Shown piece by piece: positions 7,502-15,218 of a stretch of 25,993 nucleotides of DNA; the stretch's first letter is position 1; the number at the start of each line of letters is the position of its first letter. Below the pieces are notes generated by a model. The model had not been told where the DNA came from. It worked only from the letters and a program-made list of their open reading frames with translations, and did no database searches. The translations under genes and the position numbers were made by a program. This stretch comes from a virus. The stretch is from positions 1-25,993 of the IMG/VR virus record IMGVR_UViG_3300005527_003054; one strand, written 5' to 3'.

Positions 7502-7817
7502 CGCCATATCCTCCATCCATATCCCTGAATCCGCGCATACGAAGGAACTCGTTACGTGCGCGACGACTTGTAAATTGAACTTGACCGCTGTCGCGAACAG
7601 CAGCTCCCTGGATGCAATGCTGCTTAATCAGTTTGCGAGTTTCGTCCACTTGGCTTTTCATTACCCCGCAACCCTCAGATACCAAGGGGTTGTGCTCGGT
7701 GTACGTGTTTGCCGCCATTGCCGGTCGCTCGAGCCAGTCGGCCTTACGAGGCACCAAGCGATCGAGCTCTGCCTCGGACACTTCCTTGCCTTTGTATTTG
7801 TGGACGATCTTGCTCAT
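7494..7817 (-). CDS. Small phage protein between portal and scaffold
   Basis: 107 residues. The ATG at 7817 overlaps the portal stop by one base (TAATG), and the stop overlaps the scaffold start by 8 nt. Starts MSKIVHKYKGKEVSEAELDRL and is soluble and basic; the second half has PLVSEGCGVMKSQVDETRKLI followed by GAAVRDSGQVQFTSRRARNEF and a Gly and Asp-rich end. From memory, short proteins with the phrases SEGCGVMKSQV and GAAVRDSGQVxFTSR occur near portal genes in other phages, with no known function. Translational coupling suggests expression in ratio with portal and scaffold. Confidence 0.7.
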   Translation of the reverse strand: MSKIVHKYKGKEVSEAELDRLVPRKADWLERPAMAANTYTEHNPLVSEGCGVMKSQVDETRKLIKQHCIQGAAVRDSGQVQFTSRRARNEFLRMRGFRDMDGGYGDE

Positions 7818-9607
7818 TACCCGACTCCTTGCAACATCGAGTTTCTTTGCTGTGAGTTGATCTGCGGCTGACCACCCATCAAGGTTTGGATCAGCGCATT
7901 ACTTCTAGCTGCTTCGGTGCCGCCACTGCTGACGTTCTTCCTGATCGTCTCCCTACTCGTGACAGGTGACTGCCTAACCGTGTTCTCGTCTCCACCAAGC
8001 ATCTCAGCCGGCGCGGCGAACGTGATGAACCGCTTAAACTCAGGTCTGTTTTTCAGTCTGGCAATTTCTTCGACAATGGCTTGCGCATCGATCGAGGCAC
8101 CCGAGGCTTGGAACATCGGCCAAAGCGGTGCGATCTCGCGGATCACCTGGAACAACTCCTGAAGCTTCTGCTCCGGAGTCTTGAAGATCATTGAGTATGG
8201 TTCGATCCTGAACTCGTAGTCGTCAAACTCACCTTGGCGGTAGTCTGGAGTCCAGTCAGAATTTACGTTGATGCCTGTGTTGCCGACTTCCATAGAGGTC
8301 TTCAACTCAAGTGTCTCATCCTCCCACATCAGCCTGCCGAGGTCCAAAATGCACTTGGAAGCGAACGAAACCACCGCCATTCGCATGTCAGCTACGTTTT
8401 TTGAGACGTTGCCATGGATCAACTCTTCCTGGCCGAGCGTGCTGGCCTGCTGACCAAGACCACCCATAGCCTGAAGATTTCCAGCAAAACGGTCGTATTC
8501 CGTTTGAATGAACGTCGCTAGCGCCATGTCTCGCTGATCAACGCCGCCGCTTTGGAACTGCTTGATTGACTCTGGGCTCTTGGCTCGATACCACCCGTTC
8601 CGCTCGGCAGTCCTGAGCCTTTCGGCGTCGTCTTCCATCCCTGGTGGGTAGACATTGACCACTCGATTGGCGTCCGAGTCAGCTTCCATGCGCCTGTGCA
8701 GACGATTCTGGAGATCGTGCATTCCCTTGAGGTTCATCGCGGGAGAGGTCGGGATGATATTGTCGGGGGTTTCGCCAAGCGACAAGAACTTGTACGGACC
8801 TGCTTGGGATCCCGTCCATGGTCTTTCGATGAGCGGTTCCATGTCTTGCTGGTCGCAAGGCAAGGTGGCAATTGTGTTGTTTTCGGCGATCCAGATGTCC
8901 TGGAGCCAGATCATGTCCTTGAGATCGTCGTCCTGAGCACTTCCCCAGTCCGAAGCCATGTCCCGAGTAGCGCCTACCGAATCTTGGTGCTCCCTGTTGG
9001 TCGGTCTGAGTTTGTCCTTGACCTTTTTGTCGTACCCAGGTTCGTCCATCACCTTTTCGAAGTCGGCGCGATAGCGATGTCCGCAATATCGCATCTTGCT
9101 TAACTCTTTGGCGGTCATATCGAGAATCAAATCGTCAAGCGACACTCGATTGAACCAAGGCTCACCTGGATCAAGCCAAACATCTTCCTCTGACGCGAGA
9201 AGTCCGTGAAAGCGAGTGTCCGTGTCACGCATCATGACAACGCCACACCCGAGACAGAAGAACGCATCAAGGACAATCATCCTGAACGTCTCGTCCAGAG
9301 CCATGTCGCTAATAAGCTTGGCGAGGTTGACTTCAAAACGCCTTGCGAACGGAAGCATGTCCATTCGTGGAGTCGAAACCAAAACGCTGGGATTGTTCGC
9401 AGCCAGAGCGACCGTGTAGATACGTGCCGTCTGGTTCATCAAGTTGACGAGAGTTTTGTTCTCTGCGCCTGATTCGTTGTACCAAGAGCCAACGTAATCC
9501 TTGATCAGCCTCTGCCGAACAAGACGAAAAGGCTCCAGAGCATCCCGCGATGAGCGGATTGCCTTGTAAAGCCGATCTCGTTTTTGCTGGTCTCTTAGAT
9601 CAAACAT
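7817..9607 (-). CDS. Portal protein
   Basis: 596 residues, a typical size for podovirus-like portals. Located after the terminase and before the scaffold and capsid genes. Features: charged helical N-terminus (RDQQKRDRLYKAIRSSRDALEPF), a segment of the type NLMNQTARIYTVALAANNPSVLV common in portals that report on virion membrane or stem helices, a middle region with LASEEDVWLDPGEPWFNR and GHRYRADFEK, and a C-terminal crown-like part with EEIARLKN. It forms the dodecameric channel at the capsid vertex in known phages. The start has no clear ribosome site; the 86 nt before it contain CTTAGTTAAG and no gene. Identification rests on context, size and overall pattern. Confidence 0.8.
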   Translation of the reverse strand: MFDLRDQQKRDRLYKAIRSSRDALEPFRLVRQRLIKDYVGSWYNESGAENKTLVNLMNQTARIYTVALAANNPSVLVSTPRMDMLPFARRFEVNLAKLISDMALDETFRMIVLDAFFCLGCGVVMMRDTDTRFHGLLASEEDVWLDPGEPWFNRVSLDDLILDMTAKELSKMRYCGHRYRADFEKVMDEPGYDKKVKDKLRPTNREHQDSVGATRDMASDWGSAQDDDLKDMIWLQDIWIAENNTIATLPCDQQDMEPLIERPWTGSQAGPYKFLSLGETPDNIIPTSPAMNLKGMHDLQNRLHRRMEADSDANRVVNVYPPGMEDDAERLRTAERNGWYRAKSPESIKQFQSGGVDQRDMALATFIQTEYDRFAGNLQAMGGLGQQASTLGQEELIHGNVSKNVADMRMAVVSFASKCILDLGRLMWEDETLELKTSMEVGNTGINVNSDWTPDYRQGEFDDYEFRIEPYSMIFKTPEQKLQELFQVIREIAPLWPMFQASGASIDAQAIVEEIARLKNRPEFKRFITFAAPAEMLGGDENTVRQSPVTSRETIRKNVSSGGTEAARSNALIQTLMGGQPQINSQQRNSMLQGVG

Positions 9608-9693
9608 CTACAGTCGAAATGGTACGGATGATTTTCCGAACGACTCCGACTGGGTTTTATCGCCAGCCTATCGCTTAACTAAGCTTTTTCCAG

Positions 9694-10032
9694 CTACTTT
9701 TTCCCGCTGGATGAGGTCTTCTCGCCTGTGAGCAATGCTTTCGCTTGCGTCAAATATTGAGCCGATTGCGAATACTTTTGTGCGCAGTCCGCATCCTGAT
9801 CGTCCATTGATTGCTGAGTCGCTTTCAACGCCGCCTGAGCCAACTTGTCAACCGATTCGCTTAGCAAACTTGACAGAGAGGAGCGATCCCCTCCATGCGT
9901 ACTCCACGAATGAGTTGAAGTCAGAGCCGACTGCGAAAACTTTAGCGATTTGTCTGCATTCTGGCTAGCCCTTGCTTTGTCAGCAAGCTTGCCAATCGCT
10001 GTCAGTGTTTTTTCTGCGAACTCGTCAGCCAT
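9694..10032 (-). CDS. Small helical phage protein between terminase and portal
   Basis: 112 residues, ATG at 10032 with TGGAGGAAG upstream. Sequence is Ala, Ser, Lys and Gln-rich and almost wholly helical, with no aromatic core: MADEFAEKTLTAIGKLADKARASQ, then SLSSLLSESVDKLAQAALKATQ, ending in a Ser and Lys-rich tail. This matches the style of small head-tail or assembly proteins found between terminase and portal, but no family is recognised. It has a good ribosome site and spacing to both neighbours (38 bases after terminase). Confidence 0.65.
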   Translation of the reverse strand: MADEFAEKTLTAIGKLADKARASQNADKSLKFSQSALTSTHSWSTHGGDRSSLSSLLSESVDKLAQAALKATQQSMDDQDADCAQKYSQSAQYLTQAKALLTGEKTSSSGKK

Positions 10033-10070
10033 TCTTTGCTTCCTCCAGGTATTAACCTGAGATTCCTTGC

Positions 10071-11966
10071 TTATCGCTTCAAAACGTCGCGTATTGAGTA
10101 CATCGGACTGCCGATATCGACACTACGTCGTTCCTGGCGTTCCCGCCACAAGTAACTACCATACTCTGGAGTTTGTCCCGTTTCAACATCGCTGTCAATT
10201 TTTTTTCCAGGATTATCTGTAGAAAATACCAACCAAGCACCCGCAGCGGAGATTGCTCGATCGCCGTGATTCTTCTCTGTCGCACCTTTGTTCTTGGTCG
10301 GAGCGTGGATAATCCTTCCGTTTTCCCACTCGTACTCGCCGCACTCAACGAGCATTTCCTCGGACCTTGGAGTGTACTCTCCACTCTCCATCGCCAACGC
10401 AAACTGCTCAAACATATCCGCCTTGTCAGCGTCACGGCACGGGAACCCAGCCTTGCGACTCTTCGTTTGGGATCCGAGTTGATCGACGTCCCGATAGAAA
10501 ATGTTGCCGTAGTAGCAAACCTCACGCACCTCCTTGGCGAAACCTCCGGAGACACCCGAGTCTTCCCATCCGAGCAAGGCGTTTCGCATCCATAGGCACA
10601 ATCCGACTACGATGCGAGCAAACGGACGCGGCTCAAGGCCTTTGACCGTGTACTCAAGCACTTGCTCGCCTGTCCGATTGTCAATTCCCGATGCCACGGA
10701 GTTCGAGGCGAAGGCACCAACGCCGCCTGACGCGATGTCGCAAGCGATCGTGAATGGACCAAGTGTTGGTCTGTTGTCGATCCCTGGCTTGAACCAAAGC
10801 GACAAGGGACCATTCTCGTCGGGGACGAGACCTTTGAGCTCGAGCGTTTCGCTGTCGAACACCGGCTTGCCTCTCCAAACTGGCTTTTTGCAGTGCTCGC
10901 GTTTCATTCGGTCCAGCAGGTCCGTGGTGAACACCTTGCCGGCTGACCCCCTGGCGTCCATGTCCAACTCTCGAGCGATGTACCGCGGAGTAGACCCTGG
11001 GACCAAGCAATGGGAGTCGTACCAGGGAGATCTCACCTTACCTTCGATCTTGTGTCCCTTCCGCTCGATCGTCCGCAGTTCTCGTTCATGCGACTTGATG
11101 TACTTTTCGACTTCCTCTTGCTCGTCAGGGTTGATCGCTTTAACCACCCCATCTTGCTTGACGTAGGCTAATCTGGCGTGCTCTGGGTTGTCCTTCCAGT
11201 CGAGGGAATAGACTTTTGGGTTGTCCGTGTCAGTTGCCGACTCGTAAAACACTCCCGTATCGGCACCGAAGGTGGAGCAAAGCACGACGCAATTAGTCAC
11301 ATGCGCAACGCTGGACATGATTTTGTAGTCAATGCCGTTTGCGATGAACTCTTCGGATCCAACTTCGTCGAACGCGAACATTGTGGTCCGACCACCCCGA
11401 GCAACGTCACTCGTTGCAGCAAACCCAACCCATATCGAACCCGTAGTTGGCAAAAGAATCGTGTGGTCGTCGATATTCCGCTTGTACCCGTCGAGCATCC
11501 ACAACGGAAGCTTGTCAAGCATCGTGGATAACTTGTTCATTACCGCGGTTGGATCTTTTGAATCCATCATCTTTTCGTTCCGAGTCACCAAACCCGACGA
11601 AAAGCCTTTCTCGAACAAAGCTCGCCTGATCTGCGTCCCGAGGTAGACGTATGTCCCGCCTTGCGCTCGGCTTTTGGGGATCGTCACCGACACTGGATGC
11701 TCAGTGTCCATCGCCTCTGTGATCGCATCATCGATCGCCGTGATCACCTTTTCTTGGTGATTCCATGGCACAAACGGCTTCATCTTAACCTTGGCTCGCG
11801 GCTCATGCACCCACAGAGCGAACGCGAAGAAGAACAGCACGTCGGTTTCGCAAGCTTGCAGCAACGCGTCGCGAAACCGCTTGTCGGTCAAGGCGCGCTC
11901 CCTGCATCGGATTCGCCACTCCAGGTTTTCTACTGGATCTTTTGGTGCTAGGTCGTAGTAAGACAT
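10071..11966 (-). CDS. Terminase large subunit
   Basis: 631 residues. ATPase motor features: an adenine-region WNHQEKVI near residue 68, Walker A-like PKSRAQGGT (97-105), Walker B MFAFDEVG with Asp200-Glu201, and a coupling segment around VVLCSTFGAD. The C-terminal RNase H-like nuclease is indicated by FTIACDIASGGVGAFASNS (catalytic Asp) and by GWEDSGVSGGF and CRDADKADMF further on. It would cleave concatemers and package DNA through the portal encoded two genes downstream. The start lacks a strong ribosome site (GCGAAG), but the leader contains two hairpins. A TTGACA-type promoter lies 90 bases upstream. No small terminase is recognised nearby. Confidence 0.9.
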   Translation of the reverse strand: MSYYDLAPKDPVENLEWRIRCRERALTDKRFRDALLQACETDVLFFFAFALWVHEPRAKVKMKPFVPWNHQEKVITAIDDAITEAMDTEHPVSVTIPKSRAQGGTYVYLGTQIRRALFEKGFSSGLVTRNEKMMDSKDPTAVMNKLSTMLDKLPLWMLDGYKRNIDDHTILLPTTGSIWVGFAATSDVARGGRTTMFAFDEVGSEEFIANGIDYKIMSSVAHVTNCVVLCSTFGADTGVFYESATDTDNPKVYSLDWKDNPEHARLAYVKQDGVVKAINPDEQEEVEKYIKSHERELRTIERKGHKIEGKVRSPWYDSHCLVPGSTPRYIARELDMDARGSAGKVFTTDLLDRMKREHCKKPVWRGKPVFDSETLELKGLVPDENGPLSLWFKPGIDNRPTLGPFTIACDIASGGVGAFASNSVASGIDNRTGEQVLEYTVKGLEPRPFARIVVGLCLWMRNALLGWEDSGVSGGFAKEVREVCYYGNIFYRDVDQLGSQTKSRKAGFPCRDADKADMFEQFALAMESGEYTPRSEEMLVECGEYEWENGRIIHAPTKNKGATEKNHGDRAISAAGAWLVFSTDNPGKKIDSDVETGQTPEYGSYLWRERQERRSVDIGSPMYSIRDVLKR

Positions 11967-11988
11967 GACTTCGCGTCAGTAAATGGAA

Positions 11989-12034
11989 GAAGCCGCGAGA
12001 CAGGAGTCCCGCAGCTTCTTTGGAGATTTGCTCC
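11989..12034 (-). promoter_or_regulatory. Structured leader of the terminase mRNA
   Basis: On the minus strand GAAGCTGCGGGA pairs with TCTCGCGGCTTC (12 bp, two of them G-U wobbles that only work on this strand) with loop CTCCTG, at 12018-11989. Just upstream GGAG pairs with CTCC at 12034-12022. Both lie within the roughly 80 nt leader between the promoter at 12054-12081 and the terminase start, which has only a weak ribosome site. No T-run follows, so it is more likely translational or stability control than a terminator. Confidence 0.55.
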
Positions 12035-12053
12035 CGATGAAAGAGCATGCGTA

Positions 12054-12081
12054 AGTGTACCGAAAGCAAGTCGCATGTCAA
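12054..12081 (-). promoter_or_regulatory. Sigma70-type promoter for the terminase/virion operon
   Basis: Minus-strand TTGACA (12081-12076), 16 nt spacer, TACACT (12059-12054). The perfect -35 box distinguishes it from the TTGCGT family used by the accessory operons. Predicted start is near 12047, about 80 nt before the terminase ATG. Confidence 0.7.
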
Positions 12082-12087
12082 CTACTT

Positions 12088-12384
12088 TTATTTTCTTTCT
12101 AGCGCCTCTCGCATCCCCATCGTCTTGAGTCGAGCTCGCAGCGTCGATTCCTTGATCTTGTGGGACATCGCCCAGTCCTTGATCGACATCCGCATGCCGT
12201 TGTACTCTACGCCGCAGTTCCCGCAAGACGACGTGTGGCCGCTTTGCAGGTGGTCTAAACGCACCTCAACCTCGTTTCCGCACAAACACTCGCACAGGAA
12301 CTTGCGCTTGCCTATAAACGCAACCTCTCTGACGACTGTCAATTCGCCGTATTTTTTTCCGCTTGCAATGACGATCGGTCGCAA
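12088..12384 (-). CDS. Zinc-ribbon and helix-turn-helix-like small DNA-binding protein
   Basis: Probably 98 residues from TTG at 12384, one base after the previous gene's stop, with GAAGGG eight bases upstream; no better ATG is available, so the start is uncertain. N-terminal part: KKYGELTVVREV, then CECLCGNEVEVRLDHLQSG and CGNCG, a four-Cys zinc ribbon as found in phage homing-endonuclease-associated or HNH/AP2-like proteins. C-terminal part: SIKDWAMSHKIKESTLRARLKTMG, a likely helix-turn-helix segment of the type that follows such ribbons. No HNH catalytic residues are seen, so it looks like a DNA-binding remnant or regulator. It ends just upstream of the terminase promoter. Confidence 0.6.
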   Translation of the reverse strand: MRPIVIASGKKYGELTVVREVAFIGKRKFLCECLCGNEVEVRLDHLQSGHTSSCGNCGVEYNGMRMSIKDWAMSHKIKESTLRARLKTMGMREALERK

Positions 12385-12385
12385 C

Positions 12386-12517
12386 TTACTTTCCCTTCGC
12401 CTTGGGTTTTGGGGGACTTTTTTTCGTCGAGGAGGTTGCTTTCTTGCAACTCCCACTGCTGTACGCTTTCTTGCCTTTCACTGGCTCGTATCCTTTCCAA
12501 CATCGATTCTTGTCCAT
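12386..12517 (-). CDS. Small basic protein with CWKGYEPVKGKKAYSSGSC motif
   Basis: 43 residues from the ATG at 12517, selected because AAAGGG lies six bases upstream; a longer frame to 12580 would need TTG. The core CWKGY.PV.GKK.YS.GSCKK is a compact two-Cys motif that I recall from small uncharacterised proteins of phages and large DNA viruses (a DUF5872-like pattern; from memory). The tail is Lys, Ser and Pro-rich (KKSPPKPKAKGK), suitable for binding nucleic acid. It is followed one base later by the zinc-ribbon gene. Function unknown. Confidence 0.6.
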   Translation of the reverse strand: MDKNRCWKGYEPVKGKKAYSSGSCKKATSSTKKSPPKPKAKGK

Positions 12518-12608
12518 CAGCATCCCTTTCTGCGCAAAATCACCTTGCAATAACTTAGCAACATCCACCCCACTTAGCAATACGTCACCAATTAGGCTAC
12601 CACCCTAC

Positions 12609-12637
12609 TTGACTATTTTGGCATTGCGCACTATCAT
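12609..12637 (+). promoter_or_regulatory. Promoter of the serine recombinase gene
   Basis: Plus-strand TTGACT (12609-12614), 17 nt spacer, TATCAT (12632-12637); the recombinase ATG follows 45 bases later with GAAGGAG as ribosome site. It points away from the virion operon. Confidence 0.7.
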
Positions 12638-12682
12638 GCCGATGGTGTTTTAACGATGGTTTTCTTCGAAGGAGATATTTCG

Positions 12683-13291
12683 ATGACAGTAGCAGCGTAT
12701 GTTCGAGTAAGCACAGCTTCGCAGAATGAGGCTGGACAAAAGCAGGAGATCTTGAGGTGGCTTGTTGGCAACGGCATCAACCCCAACATCGTTATTTGGT
12801 ACATCGACAAGGAGAGTGGCGAAACACTTAAGCGTCCTGAGTTCGAAAGCATGCAGCGGGACATCTTCAACGGCGCAATCAAAACCGTTGTGGTCTACAA
12901 GCTCGATCGGCTCTCGAGATCGCTCAAGGATGGTGTTGATACCCTTTGTTCGTGGTGCCAGGGTGGTATCAGGGTGGTTTCAACGTCTCAACAGATCGAT
13001 TTTACTGGCGCAATGGGACAACTCGTCGCCGCAGTGTTATTCGCAGTTGCGCAGTTCGAAACTGAGACTCGAAGGGAGCGCCAAGCGGCTGGAATCGCCG
13101 TTGCGAAGGAAAAAGGCGTTTACCGAGGTCGCATTCGTGGCGCTACCAAGGCTGGCGTTAATCCAGCTCGCGCGGCTGAACTGCGAGCGATGGGTTTGAA
13201 ACACGCGGAAGTAGCGAAAACCATGGGTATCAGCGTGAGTACCGCGTTCCGATATGCGCAAGATGCTAAACTCGAAGCAGCAGGCAGGTAA
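12683..13291 (+). CDS. Small serine recombinase (resolvase/invertase type)
   Basis: 202 residues from the ATG at 12683, with GAAGGAG eight bases upstream; the frame extends upstream to 12656 but that start has no ribosome site. The catalytic N-domain is clear: AAYVRVSTASQ with Ser10 as nucleophile, YKLDRLSRSLKDG with active-site Arg residues, and the long E-helix region AVAQFETETRRERQAAGI. The C-terminal helix-turn-helix reads HAEVAKTMGISVSTAFRYA. Length matches resolvases and DNA invertases, not large phage integrases, so it would act on short inverted or direct sites. It is one of few plus-strand genes and has its own promoter. It may resolve phage multimers or invert a segment; candidate sites lie in the following intergenic region. 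Confidence 0.88.
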   Translation: MTVAAYVRVSTASQNEAGQKQEILRWLVGNGINPNIVIWYIDKESGETLKRPEFESMQRDIFNGAIKTVVVYKLDRLSRSLKDGVDTLCSWCQGGIRVVSTSQQIDFTGAMGQLVAAVLFAVAQFETETRRERQAAGIAVAKEKGVYRGRIRGATKAGVNPARAAELRAMGLKHAEVAKTMGISVSTAFRYAQDAKLEAAGR

Positions 13292-13427
13292 GAGCGCACC
13301 CCAGGCCCATATAAGGATGCAATCTCGCAAGGTGCCGGAAATCACGGTATTTTTTCCGTGATACTGACAAATAGGCTTACTTTGGCGAAGGTAAGGTGCG
13401 AGCAGCCTGCACTGCTTGGTCTCGGTT

Positions 13428-13449
13428 TTTGTTGCCGATCGGCAACAAA
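13428..13449. repeat. Perfect 22 bp palindrome near the recombinase
   Basis: The left half TTTGTTGCCGA is exactly the reverse complement of the right half TCGGCAACAAA, with no central gap. It lies 137 bases after the recombinase stop codon. Possible roles are a recombinase crossover or accessory site, a repressor operator, or a bidirectional terminator stem. Confidence 0.7.
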
Positions 13450-13672
13450 TTCAGAACCGCCGTTCTCTTCGCCTGCGTCCACCTATCGGTCAGCCTGTTG
13501 CTCCTGTTCGACCCTTGAGGTTAAGAGCCCTTCCACGCCGCAGGGCGCTTCATTTGACTCAATCCCATGCACTTCGGCGGTCTTCCACAGATCGGACAAC
13601 TTGCTCAAACGATTGCAGGCACAAGCGCCGATTGCTCGGCATTACACTCGTGCCATATATGTGCTCTCCCCC

Positions 13673-13692
13673 ACTGTGGATTGAGGGAGAGC
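13673..13692. other. Eight-base-pair hairpin
   Basis: GCTCTCCC pairs with GGGAGAGC around a 14 nt loop that itself contains CCAC..GTGG-like pairing. A second stem CGGCT / AGCCG follows. Together they may end transcription from one of the two converging genes, but neither has a proper T-tract. Confidence 0.4.
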
Positions 13693-13805
13693 GGCTTTTC
13701 GACAAGCAGCCGAAAAAGGTTTGCAAGAAACGTCAAGGACGTTAAATGAAGATCTTCTCAGGTCTGCTTGTCGGTTGTGCTGAATCCACGCAGCACGCAA
13801 TCATC

Positions 13806-14330
13806 TTATGGGGTTGGCTGTTGAATGTCGATCGGCCAGTGCTTGTTGTAAGCCTCCCACCAGAACGTCAAGTCTTGCGTCTCGTCGTCGTAGTACCGCG
13901 CAACAAACTCCGACTTGAACGCCGAATGCACGTTTTCGAACACGGTGCTCGTAACAATGACTTGTCCTGGGTAGTGTTTGTGGATCAGGTCGCACAATCG
14001 CCTGTAATTGGTCCCGCGGATCACGCCAGCCTCGATCAGAATCAGGTTGTCTTTGAAAATGAACGTTTTGCATGCCTGCAACGCCAAATGCTCAAAGCCC
14101 CAATTCCACGCTTGGTCGGGATACGGCACATCGACAGTGAACCCGTCGCAAACCTCGCCATCGTGGCTCAGGAAGTGGCGCAGGATCTGCCATGCAATGG
14201 ACGAGTAGTCCGACGAAACAGCTACCAGCGTCGAATTTGACGCATTAAAGCCTGCATTCCGCAGCATGATGCCGAGCTTGTTGATCAATTCGTGCTCCTC
14301 AGCCTGCGAGCACTCCAGAACTTGCCTCAT
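13806..14330 (-). CDS. Phosphoribosyltransferase-like protein
   Basis: 174 residues from the ATG at 14330, with GGTGG close upstream; a longer frame would overlap the methyltransferase. The arrangement suggests a type I phosphoribosyltransferase fold: an early strand-turn STLVAVSSDYSSIAW, then the central strand and loop LILIEAGVIRGTNYRRLCDLI in the place of the PRPP-binding signature, where known enzymes have two acidic residues followed by T-T/S-G. Here the acidic pair is reduced to Glu-Ala and the loop is RGTNY, so catalytic activity is doubtful. The C-terminus is rich in aromatics. It follows the cytosine methyltransferase by 31 bases and ends an operon. The fold call is tentative. Confidence 0.5.
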   Translation of the reverse strand: MRQVLECSQAEEHELINKLGIMLRNAGFNASNSTLVAVSSDYSSIAWQILRHFLSHDGEVCDGFTVDVPYPDQAWNWGFEHLALQACKTFIFKDNLILIEAGVIRGTNYRRLCDLIHKHYPGQVIVTSTVFENVHSAFKSEFVARYYDDETQDLTFWWEAYNKHWPIDIQQPTP

Positions 14331-14361
14331 AAACCACCATTTTCGTGAAAAAGTCTCGAAA

Positions 14362-15216
14362 CTACTGCAATCGCTGCAATACCATCTTGCCCACAAGCTC
14401 CGCAACTTGCGGAACTACGGCGTTCCCAAGTCCTCTAAGTCGGTCCACCCTAGCGGGAATCCCATGAGCCACTCGACGAATATCGGGCTCAATTGCCCAG
14501 TTGCTTGCGAGTCCTCGTCTAAAATCCTCTTGCGTATCGCCACCAATCCGCAAGAGTTCCCCGCTTCGTTGTAGCCGTTCTTGGCAGGGGATATGCTTGT
14601 TGGAGTCGGCCACAATCGAACCCAGTCCGCTAGGTTGATTCCGTAATCGTTGCCGCTTTTGCGGACTATTCGCCCCGCTTCGTTTAGCGTTCCGCTTGTG
14701 AGGTTGTCTGGCATAACTGTTTTCGGGGTTGGAATGTATGGCAATGACGAACACCCTGTCCCTGATATGCGGGGCACCAACGTAGGCAGCCGGTATGCAA
14801 TGCCATTCAGCATCATACCCGATCTCGGCCAGCGTCCCGAGAACTCTGTCCAGCCCTCTAGTAAGCAACGCTGCCACGTTCTCCAAGACAACTGCTCTCG
14901 GTTGCAATTCTGAAACCAAGCGAATGGCCTCAAAGAACAATCCGCTTCGCTCTCCGTCAAGACCTGCCCCGAGTCCGGCATAGGAAATATCCTGGCAGGG
15001 AAAACCGCCTGCGATGACATCGACCCAATCAAGGTTTCGGGCTGAACACTCTCGGATATCTCTTTCGCGATGGACTGCCGGCCAATGCTTCGCGAGGACT
15101 TTTTGGGCATAATCGTTTATCTCCACTTGCCATTTGCATTCCATACCGCAACGCTCAAAGCCAAGATCGAACCCCCCAATGCCTGCGAATAGTGATCCAA
15201 AGGTTAGTTGCGTCAT
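14362..15216 (-). CDS. DNA (cytosine-5) methyltransferase
   Basis: 284 residues. All key motifs are in order: motif I SLFAGIGGFDLG (8-19), motif IV GGFPCQDIS with catalytic Cys74, motif VI LENV (111-114), motif VIII APHIRDRVFVIA, a short variable recognition region containing VADSNK, and motif X VDRLRGLGNAVVPQVAE near the C-terminus. It would methylate cytosine C5 in phage DNA, probably to evade restriction. No restriction partner is seen beside it. The short target-recognition region is typical of phage solo enzymes. It begins 3 bases after the previous gene's stop. A second 231-codon frame overlaps most of this gene (see separate entry). Confidence 0.92.
   Translation of the reverse strand: MTQLTFGSLFAGIGGFDLGFERCGMECKWQVEINDYAQKVLAKHWPAVHRERDIRECSARNLDWVDVIAGGFPCQDISYAGLGAGLDGERSGLFFEAIRLVSELQPRAVVLENVAALLTRGLDRVLGTLAEIGYDAEWHCIPAAYVGAPHIRDRVFVIAIHSNPENSYARQPHKRNAKRSGANSPQKRQRLRNQPSGLGSIVADSNKHIPCQERLQRSGELLRIGGDTQEDFRRGLASNWAIEPDIRRVAHGIPARVDRLRGLGNAVVPQVAELVGKMVLQRLQ
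14415..15110 (-). other. Long open frame overlapping the cytosine methyltransferase in +1 frame
   Basis: A 231-codon ATG-initiated frame lies wholly inside the methyltransferase gene, shifted by one base on the same strand. Its translation is Trp-rich and includes LSWRTWQRCLLEGWTEFSG, WPTPTS, and a C-terminal FVEWLMGFPLGWTDLE. From memory, proteins annotated in other phages carry these same phrases; WPTPTS is the shifted reading of VADSNK in the main frame and LSWRTWQ of the motif VI region, so those proteins may themselves be alternate readings of methyltransferase genes. Only about 1-2 in 100,000 random frames of this length would lack a stop, though main-frame codon bias raises that. No ribosome site stands out. 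Real protein or bias-driven artefact is undecided. Confidence 0.35.
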
Positions 15217-15218
15217 CT

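Larger units (their letters stand above)
13292..13805. other. Gene-free region between convergent genes, with several palindromes
   Basis: About 510 bases between the ends of the plus-strand recombinase and the minus-strand phosphoribosyltransferase-like gene. Open frames here are short and lack good ribosome sites. Structures: inverted repeat ATCACGG / CCGTGAT at 13341-13362 with a T-rich 8 nt loop; a perfect 22 bp palindrome at 13428-13449; GCTCTCCC / GGGAGAGC at 13673-13692 with a 14-base loop; and AACGTC / GACGTT at 13729-13743. Terminators for both strands would be expected here, but none has a clean trailing T-run. Confidence 0.6.

Noticed and set aside
10534-11166. 210-codon plus-strand frame inside the terminase
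   Set aside because: Antisense to a well-supported terminase; low-complexity Ser and Pro-rich translation and no ribosome site.
13341-13362. Terminator of the recombinase gene
   Set aside because: The seven-base stem has its T-run in the loop, not after the stem, so a functional intrinsic terminator cannot be claimed.
13416-13745. Possible small protein genes or a tRNA remnant in the intergenic region
   Set aside because: Frames lack ribosome sites and known motifs. An AAGGGCTCTTAACC segment hints at a tRNA-Lys-like loop on the minus strand, but no acceptor or T arm can be matched.
13746-14240. 164-codon plus-strand frame
   Set aside because: Lies mostly antisense to the phosphoribosyltransferase-like gene and has no recognisable features or ribosome site.
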